A stretch of 50,872 bases of DNA. Origin: Candidatus Choladousia intestinavium (GTDB lineage Bacteria; Bacillota; Clostridia; Lachnospirales; Lachnospiraceae). Numbering within the stretch: the first letter of the stretch is position 1; the number at the start of each line of letters is the position of its first letter. The position numbers were made by a program, and so were the translations under genes. This document shows, piece after piece, positions 1 through 8,133 of this stretch. The stretch covers positions 1-50,872 of the forward strand of contig DVGK01000069.1 in the NCBI GenBank assembly GCA_018712785.1. Reading direction: 5' to 3'. A model generated the notes under the pieces. It was not told the origin of the DNA. It made no database searches and saw only the letters and a list, made by a program, of their open reading frames with translations.

Positions 1-35
1 AATTCAGAGGCAATGTCAATAGTTATTTAAAAATT

Positions 36-890
36 TTATGAAATTGTTTCCCGAAATATGGAGGAAAACAGAAATGAAGAACAAGAAAAAGGGGCGGAAA
101 TACGGGCTATATTGAGTTTCCGAGACCGCTCGGTAATCGTGGTGGAGGTCTGGGCGGAGAGACTCTTTTTGGCCTCTTCCGCCGCCTCCCGGATTCTCTG
201 AAGGGCAGCCGGGTCTCCGGAAACATCCACGCCCTTTTCCCGGCGCAGATTTCCTCTTAAATATTCCACAATCCTGGCGTCAAAGTCGTCTCCGCCCAGA
301 TGATTGTCCCCTGCCGTAGCCAGCACCTCAATCAGGCTGTCCCCGATCTCGATCACCGATACGTCAAAGGTACCGCCGCCCAGATCGTACACCATAATCT
401 TCTGAGCCTGTCCGTGATCCAGGCCGTAAGCCAGAGCCGCGGAGGTAGGCTCATTGATAATCCGCAGAACCTCCAGGCCCGCAATCCTTCCCGCGTCCTT
501 AGTCGCCTGTCTCTGGGCGTCATTAAAGTAGGCGGGCACTGTTATCACCGCCTGAGATACGCTTTCCCCCAGAAAGCTCTCGGCGTCCTTCTTCAGCTTC
601 GTGAGAATCATGGCGGAAATCTCCTGGGCAGAGAACTCCCGGCTGCCGATTCTCTTTCTGTAATTCGTTCCCATCTGCCGCTTTACGGACTGGATGGTTC
701 GATCCGGGTTTACCGCGGCCTGCCGTTTCGCCGCGTCGCCTACCAGCCGGTCGCCGTTCTTCGTAAAAGCCACTACAGAGGGGGTCGTTCTCTGTCCCTC
801 GGCGTTGGCGATCACCACCGGCTCTCCGCCGTCCATCACTGCCACACAGCTGTTTGTAGTTCCCAGATCTATTCCAATTACCTTGCTCAT
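36..890 (-). pseudogene. dnaK: Truncated DnaK (Hsp70) N-terminal fragment
   Basis: DnaK is the ATP-dependent cytosolic chaperone. The first ~253 residues are clear Hsp70 nucleotide-binding domain: phosphate-1 loop DLGTTNSC near residue 8, the [11 protein letters not shown] stretch, and phosphate-2 loop [10 protein letters not shown] near residue 170. Similarity stops after TTIT, and the frame runs through unrelated residues to a stop at 36. The adenosine-binding segment, the rest of the ATPase domain and the whole substrate-binding domain (about 350 residues) are missing, so it should not work as a chaperone. The ATG at 890 has AAAGGAG 8 nt upstream and is preferred to the GTG at 899. There is no grpE or dnaJ beside it, so this may be a second, stand-alone dnaK paralogue. 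An assembly break is an alternative to a real deletion. Confidence 0.85.
74..115 (+). other. Possible 5' remnant of a gene opposing the dnaK fragment
   Basis: A GGAGG at about 60-64 precedes an ATG at 74 that opens a short lysine-rich frame ([13 protein letters not shown], then stop at 115). The sequence resembles the basic start of a membrane protein, and it ends just where DnaK similarity begins on the other strand. It could be the head of a gene cut by the same rearrangement that removed the dnaK 3' end. With 13 codons the identification is speculative. Confidence 0.2.
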
Positions 891-969
891 GCGCTTCACT
901 CCTTTGTGTATGATTCAGAATCCAGTCGGTTTTTCGTCTGAAAACCCTCCTTCATCCGCATTATTTTTA

Positions 970-998
970 CTATAACCCACCAGAAAGGCAAGCGCAAG
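970..998 (-). promoter_or_regulatory. Candidate sigma-A promoter for the dnaK fragment
   Basis: On the minus strand TTGCGC (993-998) and TATAGT (970-975) are separated by 17 bp, about 80 bp upstream of the dnaK start. No CIRCE-type inverted repeat was seen between promoter and gene. Confidence 0.45.
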
Positions 999-1053
999 AA
1001 CTCAAAAACAGATTTTAGATTCTTTTCCTTCTTTTTACATCCGCTTCATTTTT

Positions 1054-1758
1054 TCAGCGCCTCTTCCACCCGAGAAGCAGTTCTTTGTCCTGAGGGCTGA
1101 CTCTTCTGGATTCTCTGCACTTCTGAATGGCCTTGTTCTGCACCCAGGCGTCCTTTATCCCTGTCTGAAAGCGCTCCAGCGTTTTCTCCCGGTATTTGAC
1201 AAAAGCCACTGACAGCGCCCAGGCCTGAGCCATCCGGACATAGTACGCCTCACTTAAGGGCCTGCAGAAATAATCAAGAGCCTGATCGATCCATTCATCC
1301 TTCAGATAATAGTCCATAAGAGCTACGATTCCGAAGCGAAGCTCAAATTCCCTGGAGCTCTTCAGCCACTTCTCCAGATAGGCAAACCACAGCTCCTGGT
1401 CTCTCTCCATAAATTTCAGGGTGGAGGTGCCGCAGTCGCAGTCTCCCCAGGAAGCGATTCCGGGCACGTAGCGGTCCAGCCGCTCCTGGTACCAGGCAGC
1501 CGGCCGATTTTTTGTGTAGCCGATGGCCATTCCCCAGAGCATATGTTCCTCCAGGTACATGGGCTCCCGGCACACTTCCACAGAAGCGAAATACGTATCC
1601 GGGTCTTCTCTTCCGGCTCTGGCCGCAACAGCCCGCACCTTGGGCACCCGCACCCCCAGTGTAGGGATATCCGGACAGTTGGCGATCACATCATTGAAAG
1701 CCTTATAGGACTCATCCCGGTTCTTGATAAGCTCTCTAAGCGCTTCTTCTTTGTCCAT
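1054..1758 (-). CDS. AlkD-like DNA alkylation repair protein
   Basis: A protein of about 234 residues resembling the HEAT-like-repeat DNA glycosylases of the AlkD/AlkC superfamily, which remove bulky or cationic alkylated bases without base flipping. It is all-helical in appearance, with family-like segments IPTLGVRVPKVRA near the N-terminus, GMAIGY, a CDCGTS stretch, and FGIVALMDYY in the middle. The ATG at 1758 has GGAGG 5 nt upstream and is preferred to a GTG at 1773. It is the last gene of a minus-strand run, 11 nt after the ddl stop, so it is probably co-transcribed with ddl. The superfamily assignment is good; substrate specificity is unknown. Confidence 0.8.
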   Translation of the reverse strand: MDKEEALRELIKNRDESYKAFNDVIANCPDIPTLGVRVPKVRAVAARAGREDPDTYFASVEVCREPMYLEEHMLWGMAIGYTKNRPAAWYQERLDRYVPGIASWGDCDCGTSTLKFMERDQELWFAYLEKWLKSSREFELRFGIVALMDYYLKDEWIDQALDYFCRPLSEAYYVRMAQAWALSVAFVKYREKTLERFQTGIKDAWVQNKAIQKCRESRRVSPQDKELLLGWKRR

Positions 1759-1769
1759 ACATCCCTCCG

Positions 1770-2831
1770 TCACACTTCTCTCTCAAAAGCAAACCCGATG
1801 AGCCGGTCAATGAGCTTCTCTCCGGGCAGCCCTTTCTCCGCCCACAGCATAGGATACATACTGATTCCCGTAAATCCCGGCATGGTGTTGATCTCGTTGA
1901 ACACCACCTGATTCGTCTCCTCTTCCAGGAAAAAATCTACTCTGGCAAGGCCGAACCCGTCCACGGCGTGAAAAATCCTTACTGCCGCCTCTCTTATATA
2001 CTCCAATACTCCCTCCGGAAGAACCGGATGAAGAACCGTGCGGGACTGGGCGTTAAAATACTTGGCCTCGTAGGTGTAGAAGGCTTCCGCTGAAAGAATT
2101 TCCCCCGCGTCGGATGCCTTTGCCTCCCTTCCGCCCAGGACGGCGCACTCGATCTCTCTGCCCTTGATAGTTTCTTCCACCAGGATCCGGCTGTCATGGC
2201 GGGCCGCTTCTGTCAGAGCTTTCTTCAGCTCATCCGGGCCTCCCGCACAGGATACCCCCTGTGAGGAGCCTGCCTTGGAAGGCTTTACAAAAACAGGATA
2301 GGACAGCTTTTCCTCCACCCGTTTTACACACTCCTTTGGATTGTCAAGCTCCCACCTGGTAACCAGTACGTACCTGGCCTGACGAATGCCCAGATATTCT
2401 ACAATCTGCTTCGTATACGCCTTATCCATGGAGATGGCCGAGCTGAGCACACCGCATCCCACATAAGGAATTCTGGCCATCTCCAGAAGGCCCTGGACTG
2501 TACCGTCCTCTCCGTACATTCCATGAAGCACAGGAAATACCACATCGATCTGTCTTCTGCGCACCTGATCGCCCTGAATCAAAAGGACTCCCTGTTCCGA
2601 AGCGTCCGGAGGAATCACAGCCTGCACCCGGCTCTCTCTCCAGGAATCCTTCTGAATCTCTTCTAAGCTCTCTGCCAGCAGCCATTTTCCTTCTTTTGTA
2701 ATCCCGATGAGGACCACATCGTATCGCTCCGGTGATATGGCCTGGATCACATTCACTGCTGACATGCAGGAAACCTCATGTTCAGAGGACTGGCCTCCGA
2801 ACAGCACAGCAACCGTTCTTTTTTTCTCCAT
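1770..2831 (-). CDS. ddl: D-alanine--D-alanine ligase
   Basis: Cytosolic ATP-grasp enzyme joining two D-alanines for the peptidoglycan stem peptide. Visible features: N-terminal VLFGGQSSEHEVS, the central ATP-grasp region with VKPSKAGSSQGVS, an FYTYEAKY omega-loop segment whose tyrosines are typical of D-Ala-D-Ala rather than D-Ala-D-Lac ligases, and the C-terminal metal-binding FNEINTMPGFT. The length (about 353 residues) is normal. ATG 2831 has AAAGG 11 nt upstream; a GTG at 2843 in the same frame is possible. The gene lies about 40 nt downstream of the aminopeptidase and 11 nt upstream of the AlkD-like gene, suggesting one transcript. It is not within a mur/fts cluster. Confidence 0.95.
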   Translation of the reverse strand: MEKKRTVAVLFGGQSSEHEVSCMSAVNVIQAISPERYDVVLIGITKEGKWLLAESLEEIQKDSWRESRVQAVIPPDASEQGVLLIQGDQVRRRQIDVVFPVLHGMYGEDGTVQGLLEMARIPYVGCGVLSSAISMDKAYTKQIVEYLGIRQARYVLVTRWELDNPKECVKRVEEKLSYPVFVKPSKAGSSQGVSCAGGPDELKKALTEAARHDSRILVEETIKGREIECAVLGGREAKASDAGEILSAEAFYTYEAKYFNAQSRTVLHPVLPEGVLEYIREAAVRIFHAVDGFGLARVDFFLEEETNQVVFNEINTMPGFTGISMYPMLWAEKGLPGEKLIDRLIGFAFEREV

Positions 2832-2868
2832 GATTTCAGACACCTTTCTTCTTTTTTTCGGGAATCTC

Positions 2869-4659
2869 TCAGATTCTGCGGGTTGCCTCCCGCAGCCACT
2901 CCCGCTCTTCCTCTGTCAGATGAGGCGCGATTTTTTCATAAACTTTCTCATGATACTGATTCAGAAGCTCACGCTCCTTCTCTGTCATCTGCTTGGGATC
3001 CACTCCGTCCAGATCAAAGGGTACCATAGTAAGATCCTCAAAGCAGAGGAACCGGATATGATTCTTCTCCCCTGCCTCTTTGCATACCATAAGATTCTCA
3101 TGACGGATCCCGTACTCTCCCTCCACGTAATAGCCTGGTTCATTGGATGTAATCATCCCCGGCTCCAGAACCGCCGATTCATCCCGGTCCGGCATGAGCC
3201 TCCACCGGATGCCGTTGGGCCCTTCATGCACGCTGAGAAGGTAGCCCACGCCGTGGCCGGTGCCGTGGTTAAAGTCCTCATCCATTTCCCACAGAGGACT
3301 CCTGGCCAGGTAATCCAGATTCACCCCGCCGCAGCCGTAGCGGAACTTAGCCGCGGCCAAATTCAGATGCCCTCTTAAGACTGCCGTAAAAAACTTTCTC
3401 TGCTCCGCCGTGATTTCTCCCATGACAACCGTTCTTGTAATATCGGTAGAACCCTCCAGATAGTGTCCTCCCGTGTCCGCCAGAAGAAGCCCCTCCGGCA
3501 AAACAGGAACGTCCGTCTCCGGAGTGGCCGAATAGTGGTTCATGGCCGCATGTTCTCCGTAGGAAATAATCGGGTCAAAGCTGTTCCCCAGAAAGTGCTC
3601 CTGTTCTTCGCGGAACTCCTCCAGCTTTTTGGCAGCGCTCAGTTCTGTGATGGGAATTTTTCCCACATTTTTCTTCAGCCAGCAGATAAACTTCGTCACC
3701 GCCGTTCCGTCCTTAATGTGGGCGATCCTCTCGTTTGCCACCTCTGTCTCGTTTTTCAATGCCTTGGGAAGAAGGGTCAGATTCACCTGATCCAGGATCA
3801 CCGTGTCCTCTGGCAGGCATTTCACCAGACGCCCATTTACCTTTCCTTTGTGCAGCAGCACCTTCATGCCCCCCGGCAGCTTCGCCAGGTGGTCGTAAAT
3901 CTCTTCATATCCGTATAAGCTTACACCGGCCCTCTCAAGGATTTCCCGGAGAGAATCTGAAAAAGCGGCCTTGTTTGCGAAGAGCCGGATCTCAGTCTCT
4001 GTCATCAGCAGGTAGGAAAGCACTACCGGGCAGCAGTGAATATCATTTCCCCGGATATTCAGCATCCAGGCGATGTCCTCCAGCGAGGTCAAAAGGAAGG
4101 CGTCCGCTCCCTTTTTTTTCATCTCTTCCCGGATTTTCCGGCATTTCTCTTCTCTTGACTCACCGGCCCAGCACAGCTCCAGCTCCCAGGCCGGCTCACA
4201 GGAAAGCGCCGGGCGGTCCTGCCAGATCTCCCCGATCAGATCTATATCACTCTTTACAGAAGCATGGTTTTCTTCCATAAGTTTCTCCAGGCACTCCGCT
4301 TCTCTGGCCGATACCGTACGTCCGTCAAAGCCCAGGCACTGTCCTGCCTTTACGTGTTTCTTCAAAAATTCATGGATAGTGGGAACACCAGGTTCTCTCA
4401 TTCGAAAAAGAGTTACCCCGCTTCCCTCCATCTGCCGCTCCGCCTGGATAAAATACCGTCCGTCTGTCCACAGTCCGGCCATATCCGGAAGGACCAGGGC
4501 AGTCCCTGCTGATCCTGTAAAGCCCGTAATATACTGCCTGCATTTAAAGTAATCACCTACATATTCAGATCCGTGAAAATCATCGGTAGGCACCAGATAC
4601 GCCTGAATGCCTCTCTCCTTCATCTTTTCCCGCAGCGCCTGCAGCCGTTCCTGAATCAT
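2869..4659 (-). CDS. pepP: Xaa-Pro aminopeptidase (M24B, aminopeptidase P)
   Basis: A cytosolic dimetal peptidase removing the N-terminal residue ahead of proline. It has the long (about 597-residue) three-domain layout of the eukaryote-like aminopeptidase P group: two creatinase-like N-terminal domains (VPTDDFHGSEY and TGFTGSAGTALVL in the first), then the pita-bread catalytic domain from about residue 310. Metal ligands are visible: two Asp in LLADTGGHYLEGSTDITR, His in GTGHGVGYLLSVHEGP, Glu in NEPGYYVEGEYGIRHEN and a last Glu in LCFEDLT. The start at ATG 4659 fits the family N-terminus (MIQERL); an ATG at 4686 is the alternative. It lies between the esterase and ddl with short gaps. Confidence 0.93.
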   Translation of the reverse strand: MIQERLQALREKMKERGIQAYLVPTDDFHGSEYVGDYFKCRQYITGFTGSAGTALVLPDMAGLWTDGRYFIQAERQMEGSGVTLFRMREPGVPTIHEFLKKHVKAGQCLGFDGRTVSAREAECLEKLMEENHASVKSDIDLIGEIWQDRPALSCEPAWELELCWAGESREEKCRKIREEMKKKGADAFLLTSLEDIAWMLNIRGNDIHCCPVVLSYLLMTETEIRLFANKAAFSDSLREILERAGVSLYGYEEIYDHLAKLPGGMKVLLHKGKVNGRLVKCLPEDTVILDQVNLTLLPKALKNETEVANERIAHIKDGTAVTKFICWLKKNVGKIPITELSAAKKLEEFREEQEHFLGNSFDPIISYGEHAAMNHYSATPETDVPVLPEGLLLADTGGHYLEGSTDITRTVVMGEITAEQRKFFTAVLRGHLNLAAAKFRYGCGGVNLDYLARSPLWEMDEDFNHGTGHGVGYLLSVHEGPNGIRWRLMPDRDESAVLEPGMITSNEPGYYVEGEYGIRHENLMVCKEAGEKNHIRFLCFEDLTMVPFDLDGVDPKQMTEKERELLNQYHEKVYEKIAPHLTEEEREWLREATRRI

Positions 4660-4714
4660 ATTTCTTCCGCCTTTCTGTTCTGTCATTTTGTTGTCCCCGC
4701 AGTTTTACTTTCTC

Positions 4715-5506
4715 TTATTTTTCCAGAAGCCACTCCATACCCCTTCGGATATTCCTGTCCCAGAAATCCCACTCATGAGTCCCCGGCTCTTCCAGGTAGT
4801 GAAGCTTTGCTTTCTGCTCCTGGAGAAACGTTTTATACCTTCTGTTCTTTTCCAACAGGAAGTCTTCTGTCCCGATAGCCATAAAAATTTCCGTATCCTT
4901 TCCATGCTCCAGATACAGCTTTTCCAGATCCAGGTCACTCCCTTTTATCTTATTCAGATCCCCGAAGGTGCGCTCATAGAACTCTTCTGTCTCCATCCAG
5001 TCCTTTCCATACTCTCTGGCCGGAAGATCCTGGGTCACCAAAGCGCCGGAAAGAGAGATGATCTTGCTGAAGGTCTCAGAATATTTCAGCCCGTTTCTCA
5101 ATGCCCCGAATCCTCCCATGGAAAGACCTCCGATATAAGTATCCTCCCGCTTCCGGGACAGATGGAACATGCTTCTGGTGGCCTGCACCAGCTCCCTGCC
5201 GATGAACTCTCCCCATTTTTCCGCATAGTAATGATCAAAATAAAAGCTGTTGCCTCCGTCCGGCATAATCACAGCAATCTTCTTCTCCTCCGCATAGGCG
5301 GCAATCCTGGTTCCATAGAGCCAGTCCACCTCATCCCCGGTAATCCCGTGGAGAAGATAAAGAGTCTTCATGGGAGTATCGTCTGTAAAAGCCTCCTGGT
5401 TCGGATTAAAATATTCTTCCCCGTACTCTTCAAAGGGAAGCACTGCCGTAAAAGTCACAAACCGGTTCAGACAGTTTGACCGGTACCTTGCGCTGACAAT
5501 CGCCAT
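4715..5506 (-). CDS. Esterase D-like alpha/beta-hydrolase
   Basis: A putative carboxylesterase of the esterase D/FrmB fold (about 263 residues). It shows TLYLLHGITGDEVDW (oxyanion region), the nucleophile elbow GGLSMGGFGA with serine, an acid segment IGTEDFL and the final histidine in GTHEWDFW. Relatives include tributyrin esterases, acetyl-xylan esterases and S-formylglutathione hydrolases; the substrate cannot be fixed. No signal peptide is visible. ATG 5506 has AAGGAGG 8 nt upstream. The reading frame continues upstream into the 3' end of the group II intron, so that longer start is rejected. It is first in the run esterase-pepP-ddl-alkD; the intron sits only about 45 bp upstream, between the gene and any older promoter. 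Confidence 0.88.
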   Translation of the reverse strand: MAIVSARYRSNCLNRFVTFTAVLPFEEYGEEYFNPNQEAFTDDTPMKTLYLLHGITGDEVDWLYGTRIAAYAEEKKIAVIMPDGGNSFYFDHYYAEKWGEFIGRELVQATRSMFHLSRKREDTYIGGLSMGGFGALRNGLKYSETFSKIISLSGALVTQDLPAREYGKDWMETEEFYERTFGDLNKIKGSDLDLEKLYLEHGKDTEIFMAIGTEDFLLEKNRRYKTFLQEQKAKLHYLEEPGTHEWDFWDRNIRRGMEWLLEK

Positions 5507-5551
5507 TCTACAAGTCCTCCTTCTGTACTGCTGCGCTTCGCTCGCATTCGC

Positions 5552-6152
5552 TACTCGAGTAGATATGGGGATTACTCCCCATAGCCCTCCACAAAACCGC
5601 ACGTGCGCTATTAACGCATACGGCTTTTCACCTTATAAAGCGCACAGCCCTTTTCTCCGTCTGCTTTCACAGACTTCTACGATACTATGGCTGTGTCGGA
5701 CTTTCTGCCATTCATTTGAATTCCTGACGCATTTCTTTGTTTTGGTTTCCATACCTCTTTTAGAGGAAATGGCAGGATCTCAGCTGTTCCGATAACATAC
5801 TTATCATCAACCTCGCCAAGCTCTCTGACTGGGGGACGCCATTATACCCTCACCGTAACGGTTATAACGGTATTGTCTGCTGTGAACACTAACACATCGA
5901 CCTCTTCCGACCTCATAATACTTTCCCAGCTCAATCACTTCACTTGCGTTTCGGCTCTGTTGCTCCCTATCCTACGCTTAAACCTGGCGTTACCGCTTCG
6001 GCTCCAAGGACTCGGTACAGGCGGTTGGTTAGACCTTACCTGGTAGGTTTTCCCTACTGTATTGCTATCAGCTTACCAGAGCAAGTAGAGTTTCCTCCAC
6101 TCGCCAGGGGAAATCAGCTGCGCTGATTTCACAGCTCGCCCAGTGTTCACAT
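5552..6152 (-). mobile_element. Group II intron lacking its reverse-transcriptase ORF
   Basis: Read on the minus strand this stretch has bacterial group II intron architecture: domain-I-type segments (ACGCAAGTGAAG; CAACCGCC near 6020), linker elements, the start of a maturase-like frame, then domain V (5593-5628) and a domain VI hairpin (ATGGGG/CCCCAT, about 5566-5581). An ATG at 5715 opens MNGRKSDTAIV, matching my recollection of LtrA-type intron proteins, but it stops after 13 codons and no reverse-transcriptase domain follows. At about 600 nt it is an ORF-deleted derivative that would need splicing or mobility proteins in trans. Ends are approximate: the 3' end lies near 5552 (beside a CTACTCGAGTAG palindrome) and the 5' end, possibly GTGAACAC, near 6152. 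Confidence 0.8.
5593..5628 (-). ncRNA. Group II intron domain V
   Basis: The RNA hairpin AAAGCCGTATGCG / CGCACGTGCGGTTTT has the canonical domain V plan: a lower helix containing the AGC catalytic triad, a two-nucleotide bulge, a four-base-pair upper helix and a small loop (TTAATAG). Pairing is essentially complete, so the catalytic core is not obviously decayed. Confidence 0.85.
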
Positions 6153-6249
6153 TATATCATGGTTCTGCAGGTCCTGGCTATCTGTTTTTCATTGCCTTCC
6201 GCTGCCGTTCACGCAACCGGATTCCCTTCCCTGGCCTTTATGAAGCCAA

Positions 6250-6327
6250 AGAAAGCACTCTATGCGGACTCTCTGTAGTCGTAAACAATAGCAAGCGCCT
6301 CCGCAGGCTTTCTATTCTCATAAATTG
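6250..6327 (-). repeat. Dimeric palindromic repeat, copy 1
   Basis: Two degenerate ~40-bp units in tandem, each ending in an AACAATAG- or TTTCTATT-type arm. The second unit folds as AATAGCAAGC ... GCTTTCTATT. The same two-unit design recurs at 27534-27612 and a half unit at about 30044-30063, where 17 of 17 bases (TTTCTATTCTCATAAAT) match. It lies in the gap between the beta-lactamase-like gene and the intron. Strand is arbitrary. The remainder of 6153-6397 shows nothing else recognisable. Confidence 0.6.
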
Positions 6328-6397
6328 AAAAAGCCGGAATCTCAGTATGAAATCCCGGCCCATGCCTTCCTATCCGAACAGGTTCTGAGGCTGCTCT

Positions 6398-7345
6398 CTA
6401 TTCTCTATACTTCAAAAATCCCGCGCACCGGATACCCTGTTCCTCTCCCACAGAAACCGGAATCTGATAAAAATTCCCAAAAGCAATCCTTGCAGCCACC
6501 TTTTCTTCCATCACCTGTTCCATTCCTATAAAATACCGTTTATTCTTCACATTTCCCGTTTCCAGAATCTCATCTGTCCAGTCTTCTTCCCTTCCAAGAC
6601 TAGGCAGAAGGAAGAACCGGATTTCCCTCAGGAAGTCTCCTAAGTCATCACAGATTCCGCCGAAATACTTCTCAGCGTTTATGTTGCCCAGAAGAAGACT
6701 TCCCGCAAGATAGCAGTCTCCGTCCTTTCGCTTCTGGTATCTGCACACATCGTAATCTTCGTACAATGTCCGCCCCGCAGCCCAGACGTAACCGTCCGTC
6801 ACCGGTGCCTCTGCTTCCCACTCCTTCCGGTCCAGCCCATATACACCCATAACACAGTCCTCATACCGTTTCCCCGGCCGGGCTTCCTCTGGCCCGTGAG
6901 CCATTACCAGTCTTCCCGCCTCATAGGATTTGATAAAAAATTTCCATCCCGCCTGGCTCAGCCGGAGCGTATCAGCACCGTCTCCGGATTCTCCGGAAGT
7001 TTTATCTGCTGATAAGCATAAGACCCTTTCCGCACGATATTTTCGGGAAAGTTTTTCCACCATCTCTTCTTCAGGCACAATCAGCAGCTTTACCTGTGCT
7101 GCCTTTGTCAGCCTTCCCAAAGCCGCTGTTACTGCCTGAGAATCGTCTCCTGCCACCACCAGATCCACTGTTTCCGGGCACAAAAAAAGCGAATTATCCG
7201 TATCCTCCTGATCCGCCAGCTGTTTCGTTCCGCCCAGATAGATAAAAATAAAACGCTCCTGTGTCGCCGTGTCTTCCAGTTCTCCTGCATGTATAAAGCA
7301 TCCCTTATCTCCATGATACAGAAACCGAAAATATTTAGTTTTCAT
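6398..7345 (-). CDS. Degenerate metallo-beta-lactamase-fold-like protein
   Basis: A protein of about 315 residues with no confident family. The C-terminal third (YLAGSLLLGNINAEKYF, then REIRFFLLPSLGREEDWTDEIL) matches the pattern of ComEC-type metallo-beta-lactamase domains, where one expects a GD motif and LPHHGS. Here the metal-binding residues are replaced: SLG stands where HHG is expected, and GN stands for GD. An early FLYHGDKGCFIHAGE could be the first strand of the fold. If the assignment is right, the protein is probably not a metal hydrolase. No signal peptide or membrane segment. ATG 7345 has AAGGGAG 6 nt upstream and is chosen over an upstream start at 7378. It appears monocistronic. 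Confidence 0.45.
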   Translation of the reverse strand: MKTKYFRFLYHGDKGCFIHAGELEDTATQERFIFIYLGGTKQLADQEDTDNSLFLCPETVDLVVAGDDSQAVTAALGRLTKAAQVKLLIVPEEEMVEKLSRKYRAERVLCLSADKTSGESGDGADTLRLSQAGWKFFIKSYEAGRLVMAHGPEEARPGKRYEDCVMGVYGLDRKEWEAEAPVTDGYVWAAGRTLYEDYDVCRYQKRKDGDCYLAGSLLLGNINAEKYFGGICDDLGDFLREIRFFLLPSLGREEDWTDEILETGNVKNKRYFIGMEQVMEEKVAARIAFGNFYQIPVSVGEEQGIRCAGFLKYRE

Positions 7346-7374
7346 AGAAATCTCCCTTATTAATTGCGGCGCCG

Positions 7375-7529
7375 CCATACCGGGAAGGCCCTAACTCCCC
7401 GGTATGGATTTCACGAGCTGATCAATCGGCGCCTTTGTTCCGCAGAATAAGATAAACAGTATGCAAAGTCCGTTTCCGGTATTATCTTATTCTAATTGCC
7501 AGTTCCCTTTGCCCTGCGTTTGCAGGGGC
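7375..7529. repeat. Cluster of three hairpins downstream of the secreted-protein gene
   Basis: Three inverted repeats lie in the 217-bp gap: CCATACCGGG/CCCGGTATGG (7375-7384, 7398-7407), AGAATAAGATAA/TTATCTTATTCT (7444-7455, 7482-7493) and CCCTGC/GCAGGG (7512-7517, 7522-7527). None has a clear T-tract, so at most they act as terminators or mRNA 3'-end structures for the gene ending at 7563. Confidence 0.5.
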
Positions 7530-7562
7530 TTAATCCATATTCAGTTGTAAAATTTTTGTGGG

Positions 7563-8051
7563 TTATGAAACCCAGATGCCGTTGGAGTAGCTGGTACAAG
7601 TTTCCGACGTACTTCCTTTTTTGGCAGTATGGGAACCATACACACGGTAATAATAACCACCGGCAACTGAAAAAGTACCTTTTGTTGATACCGTATATGT
7701 GCTGTAAGCACTCACAGGACCTACCGAATTAACATAGACCCAACTATTGCCCTCCAGCCGCTGCAAAACCAGGGTTACTCTTACCTCATCGCTGAATCGG
7801 TAACAATTTGTGCTTCCAGATATGCGTACCTGTCTGCCTCCCAGATTTTCAATTGAACCTGTTCCAGAAGCCAAATAGGTGCCTCTGGCTCTTGAATCAT
7901 CTCCATACTCTGCTTTCATATCATCGGTGAGAACCGACCCATCTACTATTTCACCAATGCGATTATCTGCAGCAGAGGCGGATAGTCCGCTAATTGCCAA
8001 GCAAAGCATCATAATAGTCACCAGAAGTATCTTTGTTTTTCTTTTTGACAT
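7563..8051 (-). CDS. Small secreted protein, probably DUF6147 family
   Basis: A secreted protein of about 162 residues. It has a basic start (MSKRKTK), a hydrophobic core (ILLVTIMMLCLAISGL) and a likely signal-peptidase site in SASA-A near residue 27. The mature part carries RGTYLASGTGSIENLGG and a beta-rich C-terminus with SVAGGYYYRVYGSH. This is like the small extracellular DUF6147 proteins common in Lachnospiraceae, whose function is unknown. ATG 8051 has AAAGGAGG 6 nt upstream. No cell-wall anchor was found. The family label is recalled from pattern, not searched. Confidence 0.6.
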   Translation of the reverse strand: MSKRKTKILLVTIMMLCLAISGLSASAADNRIGEIVDGSVLTDDMKAEYGDDSRARGTYLASGTGSIENLGGRQVRISGSTNCYRFSDEVRVTLVLQRLEGNSWVYVNSVGPVSAYSTYTVSTKGTFSVAGGYYYRVYGSHTAKKGSTSETCTSYSNGIWVS

Positions 8052-8133
8052 TTTTTCCCTCCTTTCTTCTCTGTTCACACATTGATCAGTTACAAATAAT
8101 AAAACGTAACTCTTGTAAAATTATAACGCAAAA

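Noticed and set aside
5370-6531. Several short plus-strand frames across the intron
   Set aside because: They fall in structured intron sequence whose domains read on the minus strand; no ribosome sites.
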